From NCBI GenBank assembly GCA_023382935.1, contig JAHDXL010000004.1:210122-274121 (forward strand): DNA of 64,000 bases, in the 5' to 3' direction. Origin of the DNA: Phycisphaerales bacterium. GTDB taxonomy: Bacteria > Planctomycetota > Phycisphaerae > Phycisphaerales > UBA1924. Below, piece after piece: positions 47,445-55,980 of this stretch; positions within the stretch are counted from its first letter, which is position 1; each line of letters opens with the position of its first letter. The notes under the pieces were generated by a model. The model was not told the origin of the DNA. It saw nothing but the letters and a program-made list of their open reading frames with translations, and ran no database searches. A program made the position numbers and the translations under genes.

Positions 47445-48347
47445 ATGCCCGAGCCTCTTGTCTTCGTTCAGGGCCGCATCGTCGGACGCACCGAAGCACT
47501 GGTGTCAGCCTTTGACGCGGGGCTGATCCACGGCGTCGGGCTGTTTGAGACCATGATCGCCCGGCGAACGAGCAGCGGCGTGCGCGTGTTCCGGCTTGAA
47601 GAGCACCTGGATCGGCTGGCCGCGTCAAGTGCAGAACTGGGGCTGAGTCACGACGTGCGGACCGGCCCGCTGGCCGACGCCGTGCGTCTGACGGCCGAGC
47701 GAAGCGGCTACGACTTGGCCCGCGTCCGCCTGACGCTGACGGGCGGCGACCTCAACCTGCTGGAAACCAGCGCGCGGTCCAACGTCACGCCGACCGTGAT
47801 CGTCTCCGTGCAGCCGGCCACCCAATACCCCGACGCGATGTTCGAGCGTGGCGTGATGGCCACACTGGGCGACGCACGGCTCAACCCGCTCGACCCGATG
47901 GCCGGGCACAAGACGCTGAACTACTGGGCGAGATTGCGCGAGTTGCAGAAGGCCGCCGGCAAGGGTGCTGGCGAATCCATCCTTCTGCAAGTCACCAACC
48001 ACGTCGCAGGCGGATGCGTGAGCAATCTCTTCGCAGTGCGCAACGGGTCGCTGCATACGCCGATCGCGCATGGAGAGGAAGAGCGCGGCGGAATGCCCAG
48101 CCCGGTGCTGCCGGGCATCACGCGGGCGGCCATCATCGAGATCGCGCAGCGCCAAGGCATCGGCACCATGAAGCGCATGCTGACCATCGACGACGTGCTC
48201 GACGCCGACGAATTGTTTCTGACTAACTCGAGCTGGGGTGTGCTGCCGGTGGTGCGGGTGGAGGCCGAGGAAATCGGGGATGGAACGCCGGGCGAAATGA
48301 CGCGGGAACTGCGGATATCGCTGGAAGAAGCGACGAAGAGGCCCTGA
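47445..48347 (+). CDS. Class IV aminotransferase / aminodeoxychorismate lyase-like protein
   Basis: PLP enzyme of the IlvE/PabC/D-amino-acid transaminase fold, 300 residues. FDAGLIHGVGLFETM near residue 23 matches the G...GD/GVFET start of the family, RLEEHLDRL the conserved Arg-x-x-x-H-L, and GHKTLNYWARL near 152 contains the PLP Lys. ESILLQ-x-x-NHVAGGCVSNLFAV takes the place of D...LL....V.E.S.SNLF, with Gly-Gly where Glu normally binds the PLP ring nitrogen region, an unusual point. LPGITRAAIIEIA follows as PG..R. Substrate could be aminodeoxychorismate or amino acids; I leave the gene name open. Confidence 0.85.
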   Translation: MPEPLVFVQGRIVGRTEALVSAFDAGLIHGVGLFETMIARRTSSGVRVFRLEEHLDRLAASSAELGLSHDVRTGPLADAVRLTAERSGYDLARVRLTLTGGDLNLLETSARSNVTPTVIVSVQPATQYPDAMFERGVMATLGDARLNPLDPMAGHKTLNYWARLRELQKAAGKGAGESILLQVTNHVAGGCVSNLFAVRNGSLHTPIAHGEEERGGMPSPVLPGITRAAIIEIAQRQGIGTMKRMLTIDDVLDADELFLTNSSWGVLPVVRVEAEEIGDGTPGEMTRELRISLEEATKRP

Positions 48348-48526
48348 GACGAAGAGACGGATTGAAAGCGCGAAACGGAGAAGCGACGAGCCGGTGGAGC
48401 GTGCGATCCCGATGCGCCGGCGAAGACGTGTGCCTGGAATGTCCGTCTTCGAACGGCGCTGGAACCGGGTCGCCCAACCGCGCGACGATTCGGCAGCCCT
48501 GCAAATCAGGCCTGCCGGCGCGGATT

Positions 48527-49192
48527 TCAGTTGCTGCGCCTCGCGAACGATCGATGCACGTGCTCAACCTCCGCGTACTTCGGCACCTCGCACCCGTCAT
48601 TGAAATAATTGAGAATCCAGTCAAACCGACCGGCCTCGAACATCTCGCAGAACAGCGCCACAGCGTGGGGCGCGTAGCGCGTGCCCGCGCCGGCCTTGAG
48701 TTCGATGATCGCGTTCTTCGCCGCCTCCTGCCCCACGTCGTGGCGGTACGGGCGCACGCTCGTCATCGCGTCAAATGAGTCGATGACCGCGAAGGTGCGG
48801 GCGGCTGCGGGAATCTGCTCACCCGCATACCCATACGGATACCCCCTGCCGTCCCAGCGTTCATGGTGAAAGCGGATGAGGTCGAGGATGAGCGGATCCT
48901 CCACGTCGAGTTTGACCATGCGGGCAAAACCCGTGACCGGGTGCTGCTTGATGACCTCGAACTCTTCGAGCGTGAGTTTGCCCGGCTTGGTGAGGATCTC
49001 GCGCGGGATGTCGAGTTTGCCCACGTCGTGCAGAGCGGCCGCGTGCGTCAGTTCACGCATCTGTGACGTGGGCGCGCCCGCCGCTTCGGCCATGGCGCGG
49101 GTGTAGAGCACGACGCGCCATGTGTGCGCGGCCGTGGACATGTCCTTGCCCTCAATCCCGTGCACGAGTTGTTCGACGAGGGCATGGTCCAC
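48527..49192 (-). CDS. HD-GYP domain protein, probable cyclic di-GMP phosphodiesterase
   Basis: A 221-residue single-domain protein. HTWRVVLYTRAMAE near residue 23, HAAALHDVGKLDIP near 50 (HD), and FHHERWDGRGYPYG near 108 (HH and GYP) are the metal-binding and GYP signatures; VIDSFDAMTSVRPYRH near 137 is also typical. There is no receiver or sensor domain attached, so it is a stand-alone phosphodiesterase that would lower c-di-GMP. It starts at GTG 49192 with AGGAG eight bases upstream. Neighbours give no clue about its signal. Confidence 0.93.
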   Translation of the reverse strand: MDHALVEQLVHGIEGKDMSTAAHTWRVVLYTRAMAEAAGAPTSQMRELTHAAALHDVGKLDIPREILTKPGKLTLEEFEVIKQHPVTGFARMVKLDVEDPLILDLIRFHHERWDGRGYPYGYAGEQIPAAARTFAVIDSFDAMTSVRPYRHDVGQEAAKNAIIELKAGAGTRYAPHAVALFCEMFEAGRFDWILNYFNDGCEVPKYAEVEHVHRSFARRSN

Positions 49193-49271
49193 CGCAAGTG
49201 CTCCTAGGGAGGAGGGTAGCGGAGCGGGCAGCCAAGCGGAAGTGCAAATCGAAACCCAGAAGAGATGGTGG

Positions 49272-49290
49272 CACGGGCGTCCCGCCCGTG
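49272..49290. repeat. Short palindrome (CACGGGCG-TCC-CGCCCGTG)
   Basis: An 8-bp perfect stem with a three-base loop. Similar palindromes are dispersed in planctomycete genomes in my recollection; only this copy is seen in the window. Confidence 0.6.
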
Positions 49291-49339
49291 TTCCTCGCGT
49301 TCAACGAGCCCCGACCGTGAGCGAGGTTGTCCTGAGTAG

Positions 49340-49381
49340 GACCGGATTCCAACCGGTCAGTGGGACCGGCTTCCAGCCGGT
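49340..49381. repeat. Tandem pair of palindromes (GACCGG-ATTCCAA-CCGGTC type)
   Basis: Two near-identical units, 49340-49358 (GACCGGATTCCAACCGGTC) and 49364-49381 (GACCGGCTTCCAGCCGGT), each an inverted repeat with a TTCCA centre. They lie immediately downstream of the decayed subtilase. Confidence 0.75.
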
Positions 49382-49398
49382 GGGAATCACGCCGCCGC

Positions 49399-50954
49399 TC
49401 ACGCGCACGCGGAACTATCGAGGAAGATCGACATGTCGTCGGTGGTCAGGGTGGTGTCGAGGTCCACGTCGGTCATCGCGTCGGCGTTGGTGTTGGTGTA
49501 GTCGGTCAAAAACAGCGCCGCGTCGAGAGTTTCAACTTTGCCGTCGCCGTTCCAGTCGGCCGAGTAACCAAGTATCATCGCATACACTAGGGCGGCGTGA
49601 GCATTGACCAGCCCATAGCCTGGTGTAGCCGTCGTAGCCTGTAAACTGACCGCTGCCGTCATCGAGATCCCGGGCCGTGACTTCTAAGATGTACTTGACT
49701 TGACTTGCGCCGGAGTCAGGTCGCGTCTGACTTTGAACAGGAGCGCCGCAATGCCTGCAATTTGCCCGGCAGCCAACGACGTGCCCGGCGATGTGGTCAT
49801 GCGGTATCCCGGCGTGTCGTCCGACGGATCGTTCGGATCGCCCGCGTCACACTCGATGTCACGGGCGTACGCCCACGTGCTGAAGAGCCCTTCGATCGGC
49901 GCGACGACAGAAAGCGCCTTGATGCGCCCGTCCGGTGTGTATTGGATCTCGCCGTACTCGGCCTCTTCCAGGCATGAGTTGAAGCCGGTGTATTCACTCG
50001 GCAGCGGGTTCCGTCGGCTGAAGGGGTGCACCCATTGGCCCTCCAAGTCGCAGCCTCCCACCGTGATGGTGTACGGGCGAAGTCCGAGCCCGTTGTCGAT
50101 TGGTCCGTTCTGCCCTGACTGGTCGTTCCCCGCGATGGCGATGATGACGCACCCGGCCTAGTAGGCGTTGCGGATCGCCTCACGTACTTCCTCGGACCAC
50201 TCGTCGTCGGTGTCGTCGTAGCACCATTCGCCGTAGATGTTCGTGGACGCGATGCAGATCACACGAGCGCGCGATGCTGCGTAGGTGATGGCTGCGGCGA
50301 CGTTGGATTCGTCGGACGAGCAGCCCATATGCGAACATCCTTGACCAGAGTACGGCATGACCGCGGCGACGCGAAGCACGAGAACGCTGGCGTCCCACGC
50401 CAGCCATCCCGGTGGCGTTGTTGCCTGTTGCGCCGGCGAGCCCGGCCTCGATGGTACCGTGGGAGTTGAACGACGCGGGCCCGCTTTGACACCAGACATC
50501 TTGGATGTCTTCAATCTGGCTGGGGTCCAAGAGCGATGGATTGCAGGGACAGCCAATAAACGTCCCAGGTCGAGAATCAAAAACCGACGTACTTTCGGTG
50601 TGGATCTTTGGCGTTCCGTAGCCGTCAACACCGAACTCGGGGTGTGTCTGTTCGATGCCAGTGTTGATGATCGCAATCAACCGGCTGCGATCATCCGGGT
50701 CAAGCACGATCGGCAGGCCAAGCCGATACCCGACGCGCCACCAGGCCCGATCGACCTTCGTGGTGCTGATCCAGTGCTGACCAAGCGGAAAGCATGGATT
50801 GCCAGTTCCAGCGCCAGAGTCGTAGGGCAGGAAGTACGGATCGGACGGTACGTAGGGTTGGTCATCCGCGTACCCGACTTGCCCGAACCCCCCACTGAAC
50901 ACACAACCCGAAGGCCAACGCGAGGGCGGGAGAAACTGGAGAAATGACGCGCAT
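49399..50954 (-). pseudogene. Subtilisin-like (S8) protease with dockerin-like tail, multiply disrupted
   Basis: The original start is ATG 50954 with GGAGG upstream and a signal peptide MRVISPVSPALALAFGLCVQ. The frame is lost at a run of six G/C (50888-50893). It continues as GYADDQPYVPSDPYFLPYD to LIAIINTGIEQTHPEF (catalytic Asp now Asn) and SFNSHGTIEAGLAG (His kept), shifts again near 50390 to VLVLRVAAVMPYSGQG, meets an in-frame TAG at 50158-50160, resumes at GCVIIAIAGNDQSGQ and reaches the Ser motif SPGTSLAAGQIAG. A tripled CAAGT near 49700 shifts it once more (QVKYILEVTARDLDDGSGQF), and another shift near 49630 leads to GYGLVNAHAAL and the Asp-rich tail DWNGDGKVETLDAALFLTDY. Clearly inactive. 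Confidence 0.88.
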
Positions 50955-51693
50955 CTTCGCACCTCCACTTGTGGATTTCGCTCCTCGTGTTACACTGACG
51001 GAGGGCGATGAAGGCCGAGATCATGCTGATGAATCTTACCAGGAAGGTCCGAGTTGGTTGCGGGCTGCCGGGGATCATCTGCCCAACCGCTTCGGCGGAC
51101 CTGTCAATTTCCACGCGTGGGTCGAGGGGCCAGCGAAGACCGAACCCGGCGAGATCGCTTACTTCAACCTTCGAGCGGGTGCGGCGGGCCCAGAATTGGA
51201 CGACTCTGTTCCTGACGCCCTGGCGACTTTGGTGTTGAGTCTGCGGGTCAGCGGCGATCTTGAGGCCTTCTCCTCGCACACTCCCGCTGCTGCCGGCGTT
51301 GACTCCATATTTCTGACCGGCAGAGGCCTGTCTGATGGGTTGGTGCTCCGGGATGTGGCGGGAATGCAGAACGTGCTCTACCCTCCACCGTTTCCGTCGT
51401 ATGAGAACCCAATTCATGTTCTCACTTTTGGAGTCCTGACCTCCGAAAGCGCGACAGGGCGCCAGTCTCTCGTCCTTGAAGACGGTGTGTCGTGGGGCCC
51501 GCTGCGCTTAGTCTGGTACGTCAATACGCGCATGGCGGCGTCCGACGACCCCGGCAACACACTGACCGTCGACCCATTCTCGTTCCGAGTCATCCCCGCG
51601 CCGGCGGGTGTGGTCCTGCTCGCCTTGCGTGGCGCGTCACTCCGTCGCCGCCGAAGTTTTCAGAGCGGCAATCTCCGCGCCATCTCGATATAA
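50944..51693 (+). CDS. PEP-CTERM-like secreted protein, 5' end uncertain (possible frameshift)
   Basis: The C-terminus reads VIPAPAGVVLLALRGASLRRRR, a PEP-CTERM-like sorting tail (short motif, hydrophobic helix, Arg cluster). The preceding ~150 residues (VNFHAWVEGPAKTEPGEIAYFNL to VWYVNTRMAASDDPGNT) are a beta-rich secreted domain. The frame from 50944 has no signal peptide, whereas another frame beginning at ATG 51008 (GGAGGG just upstream) gives MNLTRKVRVGCGLPGIICPT-ASA-D, a signal peptide. Joining the two needs one shift near 51100. It may thus be a frameshifted gene. The last 34 bases overlap the 3' end of aroC. Function unknown. Confidence 0.55.
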   Translation: MTRIFAPPLVDFAPRVTLTEGDEGRDHADESYQEGPSWLRAAGDHLPNRFGGPVNFHAWVEGPAKTEPGEIAYFNLRAGAAGPELDDSVPDALATLVLSLRVSGDLEAFSSHTPAAAGVDSIFLTGRGLSDGLVLRDVAGMQNVLYPPPFPSYENPIHVLTFGVLTSESATGRQSLVLEDGVSWGPLRLVWYVNTRMAASDDPGNTLTVDPFSFRVIPAPAGVVLLALRGASLRRRRSFQSGNLRAISI

Positions 51694-52829
51694 CTCCTGA
51701 AGTTTGCCTCGAGTTCGGTCATCGAGTCGCCGCCGAACTTGTCGAGCAGGCAGCGCGCCACTTCAAACGCAACCACATTCTCCATCACCACGCTGGCGGC
51801 CGAGACGGCGCACACGTCGCTGCGCTCGTACTGGCTCCGCTGCGCTTGCTTGGTGTTCAGGTCGACACTGGGCATGCCTTGCAAAAGCGTCGCGATGGGC
51901 TTCATGGTGCCGGTGACGACGATCGGCTGCCCGTTGGTCATACCGCCCTCGGTGCCGCCGGCGTTGTTGCTCGGGCGCGTGAAGCCGAGCGTCGACTCGT
52001 GCTTCTTGGCTGGGTCGAAGGCGATCGGGTCGTGCAGGGCGCTGCCGCGGACTTCGCCGCAGCGGACGCCGGCACCGATCTGCACAGCCTTGAACGCCTG
52101 GATGCCCATGACCGCATAGGCGATGCGGGCGTCGAGTTTGGTGGTCCAGTCCATGCTCGAGCCGATGCCGGGCGGGCACCCGAAGACGTGGCACTCGACA
52201 TGCCCGCCGACGGTGTCCTGGTCTTCCTTGGCCTTGCGGATCGCCTGGCGCTGGGCCTCGGTGGCCTGCTCGTCGAGCGTGTAGGTATCGCTGGCGTCGC
52301 GCACGGCGACGAGGGAGCGCCAGTTGTCGGGCGTCACCTCTACGCCTGTGCGCGCGCGTTCGATCTGCCGTACGAAACCGAAGACCTCGATGCCAAAGTG
52401 CCGCAACAGGCAGCGCGCGATCGCGCCAGCGCCCACGCGGCTGGCCGTCTCGCGGGCGCTCGCCCGCTCCAATGTTTCGCGGCAGTCGGTGGTGAGCCAC
52501 TTGATGCTGCCCGCAAGATCCGCATGCCCGGGGCGCGGTCGATGTACCGGCGGCGTCCTCGCAAGGTCATCGAGCCGGCTGTCGCGATTGGGGATCTGAA
52601 ACACCAGCGGGGCGCCGATGGTCTTGCCGAGCCGCACGCCACACAGGATGTGCATGACGTCGGTTTCGAGTTTTTGGCGTCCACCGCGGCCGTACCCGCC
52701 CTGGCGACGGTGCAACTCGGCGTTGATGAAGTCCATGTCGAGGGCAAGGCCGGCCGGAAGCCCGGTGATGGTGGTCACGAGGGCGGGCCCGTGGCTTTCG
52801 CCGGCGGTCTGGTAGTGCAGTGCGGGCAT
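51660..52829 (-). CDS. aroC: Chorismate synthase
   Basis: Last step of the shikimate pathway, EPSP to chorismate with reduced FMN. Motifs in order: GESHGPALVTTITGLP (start, residue 10), RRQGGYGRGGRQKLETD (GR.GRG.......D), RPGHADLAGSIKW (PGHAD), RASARETASRVGAGAIA (the RxSxRET.xR.AAG signature), GMTNGQPIVV and RSDVCAVSAASVVMENVVA (C-terminal signature). Length 389 is a little above the common 360-370. It lies downstream of gmk on the same strand with a 124-base gap. Securely identified. Confidence 0.97.
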   Translation of the reverse strand: MPALHYQTAGESHGPALVTTITGLPAGLALDMDFINAELHRRQGGYGRGGRQKLETDVMHILCGVRLGKTIGAPLVFQIPNRDSRLDDLARTPPVHRPRPGHADLAGSIKWLTTDCRETLERASARETASRVGAGAIARCLLRHFGIEVFGFVRQIERARTGVEVTPDNWRSLVAVRDASDTYTLDEQATEAQRQAIRKAKEDQDTVGGHVECHVFGCPPGIGSSMDWTTKLDARIAYAVMGIQAFKAVQIGAGVRCGEVRGSALHDPIAFDPAKKHESTLGFTRPSNNAGGTEGGMTNGQPIVVTGTMKPIATLLQGMPSVDLNTKQAQRSQYERSDVCAVSAASVVMENVVAFEVARCLLDKFGGDSMTELEANFRSYIEMARRLPL

Positions 52830-52953
52830 CGTGGAAGATTAGCGTGGCCGCGTCAATGGCGTGGCAACAAACTCGTCCTTGCAAGGCTGGCGCTTCCATT
52901 CCTCGTGAGAATCAAGCCTCCGCACCCGGAGATGGTTGGCGCAACAGCGGAGC

Positions 52954-53556
52954 CTATTGGCACAAGCCCCGCCGCTTGTTCACCATTTCGATCGCCTCGG
53001 CGATGGCCCGGTCCACATGCTGATTGACGATGAAGGCGTCGTACGCCCCACAGGCCCGGGCCTCGGCGATCTCGCGCCGGGCCTCGGCAAAGCGCTTCTG
53101 GATCTGCTCCTCCGGCTCGCGCTTGCGCGAACGCAAGCGGCTGAGCAGTTCCTCCTCGCTCGGCGGGAGCACGAAAACCGCGAAGGCCTGCGGCAACTTG
53201 CGCTTGACCTGCTTGGCGCCCTCGACGTCAATTTCAAGAATCACCAGTCGCCCGCGCGAGAGTTGTTCCTCGACCCACGCCCGCGGCGTGCCGTAGCGCT
53301 TGCCGAAGACGTTGGCCCATTCCAGAAACGCCTCGTCCGCGACCATGCGGTCAAACTCGGCGTCGTCGACGAAGTGGTAATCAACCCCCTCGACGTCGGC
53401 GGGCGTCTTTGGGCGGGTGGTGGCCGAGACGCTGAACACCGAACCGGCGATGCCGCGCTCGACGCCGCGCGTAATGGTGGTCTTCCCCACGCCCGAAGGC
53501 CCGCTGATGATCAGCAGCAGTCCGTCATCGGTATCGGTCGGCAGCCGGCGACTCAT
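52954..53556 (-). CDS. gmk: Guanylate kinase
   Basis: Phosphorylates GMP to GDP. LLLIISGPSGVGKTTITRGV holds the P-loop (residues about 17-28), then SVSATTRPKTPADVEGVDYHFVDD (the S.TTR....GE.....Y.F), FLEWANVFGKRYGTP (E.A...G..YGT) and ILEIDVEGAKQVK (the DI..QGA equivalent), RLRSRKREPEEQIQKR the lid. ATG 53556 gives 200 residues; the longer 220-residue frame adds nothing conserved. It is divergent from tsaE at 53623. Confidence 0.96.
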   Translation of the reverse strand: MSRRLPTDTDDGLLLIISGPSGVGKTTITRGVERGIAGSVFSVSATTRPKTPADVEGVDYHFVDDAEFDRMVADEAFLEWANVFGKRYGTPRAWVEEQLSRGRLVILEIDVEGAKQVKRKLPQAFAVFVLPPSEEELLSRLRSRKREPEEQIQKRFAEARREIAEARACGAYDAFIVNQHVDRAIAEAIEMVNKRRGLCQ

Positions 53557-53622
53557 GCCGACAGGGTAGGCCGAATGAAGGGAATTCCGGACGCGGCCGC
53601 GAGTCGGCGTCAACAATCACCC

Positions 53623-54282
53623 ATGCCGCGCACGGAAACTCTCAGCACCAGCCTCGACGAGACGGCCGCCCTGGCGCGCCGTCTGGCTGGCGTGCTGCGC
53701 CCTGGTGACCTGGTGCTGCTCGACGGGGCATTGGGGGCTGGCAAGACGACGCTGATCCGCTCGCTGGCCGAGGCCCTGGGAATCAACCCGCGCGCCGTCG
53801 CCAGCCCGACCTTCGTCATCGCCCATGAATACTCCCTGCCGACAGGCGGGCGCCTGGTGCATGTAGACGCCTACCGCCTCGGCGGGCAAGACCCCGAGGA
53901 ACTGGAACTGCTGGGCTGGGACCATCTGACCGGGCCCGACGTGATCGTGCTGATCGAATGGGGCGAACGCATCGCCGGGCTGATCGTCCGCGAGCACGCG
54001 ACGATCACCATCGAGCATGTCGATGAGCACTCGCGCCGGTTCACGATCACACTGCCCGGCGCCTGGGCCTCGCGGATTGCTGAGCCCGGGACCGCCGAGC
54101 CCGACCTGGCCGCCCGCAAGCCCACCACCTGCCCCATCACTGGACAACCCGTGGCGCCCGATGCGCCGCACTACCCGTTCAGTTCCGAGCGGGCCAAGTG
54201 GGCCGACCTCTATCGCTGGTTCAGCGAGTCGTACACCGTGGAACGCCCCATCGAAGGGGCGGACCTCGATCAGGGACAGTAA
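53623..54282 (+). CDS. tsaE: tRNA threonylcarbamoyladenosine ATPase TsaE with C-terminal YacG-like tail
   Basis: TsaE works with TsaB/TsaD in making t6A37 of tRNA. The ATPase part covers residues 1-150: LDGALGAGKTTLIRSLAEALG (Walker A near 32), VASPTFVIAHEY, VHVDAYRLG and VLIEWGERIAGL, all in family order. From about 165 an extra domain reads CPITGQPVAPDAPHYPF then SSERAKWADLYRWFSESY, which aligns with the small zinc protein YacG (CPxCGKxV...PFCSxRCxxIDLGxW) but only the first of its four Cys is kept. The usual TsaE is ~155 residues, so this is a fusion. It starts a run with the ExbB/ExbD genes, nine bases apart. Confidence 0.92.
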   Translation: MPRTETLSTSLDETAALARRLAGVLRPGDLVLLDGALGAGKTTLIRSLAEALGINPRAVASPTFVIAHEYSLPTGGRLVHVDAYRLGGQDPEELELLGWDHLTGPDVIVLIEWGERIAGLIVREHATITIEHVDEHSRRFTITLPGAWASRIAEPGTAEPDLAARKPTTCPITGQPVAPDAPHYPFSSERAKWADLYRWFSESYTVERPIEGADLDQGQ

Positions 54283-54291
54283 GATCGCGCC

Positions 54292-54996
54292 ATGGAAGTT
54301 CTCAACGCATCGGATGCGTGGGCCTCGCTGGTCACGCTTGGGCAGGGGCTCGACCAGCAGCAACTGGACCTCTGGCCGCTGTTCGTGCAGTCGTTCGACC
54401 TGTTCAGCGTCGCGTTGCTCACCGGGTCGCTGGTGGCAGTCGCGTGGATCGTGCGCGTGGGGCTGGATATTCGCCCGGGCAACATTCAGCCGCGCTCATC
54501 GACTCGGGCACTTGAAAAGTTGATTGACTCGGGACGTAGCAGCGAGGTGGCCCGTTTTGCGGCCGAGGACCGTGCCTTTGTCTCGCGCGTGGTCTGGGCG
54601 GCCCTGGAACACCGCGCGCTGGGCGAGACCGCCATGCGCGACGCGGCTGAACTTCAGGCCAGCATCGAGAGCGCCCGCTGGTTTCGCCGCATCGAAGTGC
54701 TCAACGTGATCGGCAACCTCGGCCCGCTGATCGGGCTGGCGGGCACGGTGTGGGGCATGATCCTGGCCTTCACCTCGCTGGGCGCCACCGGCGGACAGGC
54801 CGGGCCCACCGACCTGTCGCTCGGCATTTCCAAGGCCCTGTTCCACACCCTGCTCGGGCTGCTGCTGGCCATCCCCTGCCTGCTGGTGTTCGGCATTTAC
54901 CGCGGCGTCGCCGACCGCATCTGCACCGACGCGATGGCCCAGGCGGCCCGCGCCACCGACCGCGTCATCGCACTGGTCAAGCGTGAGGCACCCTAA
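54292..54996 (+). CDS. MotA/TolQ/ExbB proton-channel family protein
   Basis: A 234-residue protein with three membrane segments (about 34-55, 139-163, 183-205), the ExbB/TolQ layout. The second and third segments hold the family pattern, LNVIGNLGPLIGLAGTVWGMILAF and ISKALFHTLLGLLLAIPCLLVFGIYRG, with the conserved Gly-rich kink and Thr. It forms a proton channel with ExbD to power outer-membrane transport or integrity. The stop and the next start overlap by one base (TAATG). No TonB gene is adjacent, so the target is unknown. Confidence 0.92.
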   Translation: MEVLNASDAWASLVTLGQGLDQQQLDLWPLFVQSFDLFSVALLTGSLVAVAWIVRVGLDIRPGNIQPRSSTRALEKLIDSGRSSEVARFAAEDRAFVSRVVWAALEHRALGETAMRDAAELQASIESARWFRRIEVLNVIGNLGPLIGLAGTVWGMILAFTSLGATGGQAGPTDLSLGISKALFHTLLGLLLAIPCLLVFGIYRGVADRICTDAMAQAARATDRVIALVKREAP

Positions 54997-55403
54997 TGCG
55001 ATCGGCCTCCCAAGCCCGGGCCCACCCCGTCGGGCACGTCAACGTCACCCCGATGATCGACGTGGTGATGGTGCTCATCATCTTCTACCTCATCGTCGGG
55101 CGCCTGGTGCTCGAACGCCGCGGACAGGTAGACCTGCCCGAAACGCGCATCGGCGAAAAACTGCCCGAAGAAAGCGACCCGCTGGTCATCACCATCGCCG
55201 CCGACGGCTTCCTCCGCCTCGATGGTGAACTCGTGCTCGCCGAAGACCTGCCCGACCTGATCGCAGCCCGCGCAGGCGAAGGTCGGCGCGTGCGCCTCCG
55301 CGGAGATCGCGGCGTGCCCTTCCGCGCGATCCGTCCGGTCGTGGATGCCTGCCGCAAGGCCGGCGTTCCCTCCATCGAACTGGCGACGGAGCAGGCGCCA
55401 TGA
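54996..55403 (+). CDS. Biopolymer transport protein ExbD/TolR family (first copy)
   Basis: A 135-residue protein with one N-terminal membrane segment (MIDVVMVLIIFYLIVG, near 23-38) that carries the channel Asp, preceded by the NVTPMIDVVMV family motif. The outer domain (about 50-130, LPEESDPLVITIAADGFLRLDGELV and on) is the typical ExbD periplasmic fold. It begins at ATG 54996 overlapping the ExbB stop and ends in an ATGA overlap with the next gene. Confidence 0.92.
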   Translation: MRSASQARAHPVGHVNVTPMIDVVMVLIIFYLIVGRLVLERRGQVDLPETRIGEKLPEESDPLVITIAADGFLRLDGELVLAEDLPDLIAARAGEGRRVRLRGDRGVPFRAIRPVVDACRKAGVPSIELATEQAP

Positions 55404-55846
55404 GCAACACCTTCCGACGGCGCAACGCGCTGCACCAGTGGCACCTGCACTTCGGGCCCAACATGACGCCGATGGTCGACGTGGTCATGGTGATCCTCGT
55501 GTTCTTCATGGCCAGCACGGCGTTCATCGGGCCCGAGTGGTTGCTGCGCATCGGCCTGGCCGAGCAGACCCCGCCCGAGAGCGCGGGCTTTCGACTCGGT
55601 CCGGCCGATCTGGTCGTGCGGCTGAGCGTGGTGGAGGGACAGGTCCGGGTGGATGGGCTGGGGCTGTCAGGAGCGGGGCTGGAGTCACTCGAAGCCGCCG
55701 CCACGCAGGCAGCCGCGTCCCTGGGGTCGGCCACGAACCAGACGCACCTGATACTTGAGCCGACCGACGTCGTGCCGTACGAAGCCGTGGTGCGGGCCCA
55801 GGAAATCTTCGTCTCGGCCGGGTTTGCGCACGTCGCCATACGTTGA
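55400..55846 (+). CDS. Biopolymer transport protein ExbD/TolR family (second copy)
   Basis: A 148-residue protein that overlaps the first ExbD gene by four bases. The N-terminus has NMTPMVDVVMVILVFFMAST, again one membrane segment with the channel Asp (near 30). The outer domain (about 55-148) is divergent but ends with the family's PTDVVPYEAVVRAQEIFVSAGFAHV, as in ExbD/TolR C-termini. Two ExbD paralogs in one operon may form a heteromeric ExbD complex. Confidence 0.92.
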   Translation: MSNTFRRRNALHQWHLHFGPNMTPMVDVVMVILVFFMASTAFIGPEWLLRIGLAEQTPPESAGFRLGPADLVVRLSVVEGQVRVDGLGLSGAGLESLEAAATQAAASLGSATNQTHLILEPTDVVPYEAVVRAQEIFVSAGFAHVAIR

Positions 55847-55907
55847 GTGTGGGCAGATACTTACGGCCATCAGGCTCCGTTCGATCCCAAGAATTGAACC
55901 TCGGGGC

Positions 55908-55936
55908 TTGCGTCTCCCAATAAGTTAGTATATCCT
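55908..55936 (+). promoter_or_regulatory. Sigma-70-like promoter of the 55981 gene
   Basis: TTGCGT (55908-55913), 17 bases, TATCCT (55931-55936), in an AT-rich patch about 45 bases before the start codon; by eye. Confidence 0.4.
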
Positions 55937-55980
55937 AGGTTAGTGGGCACAAACCACCTTCAAGGTGAAAGGACAATCCC

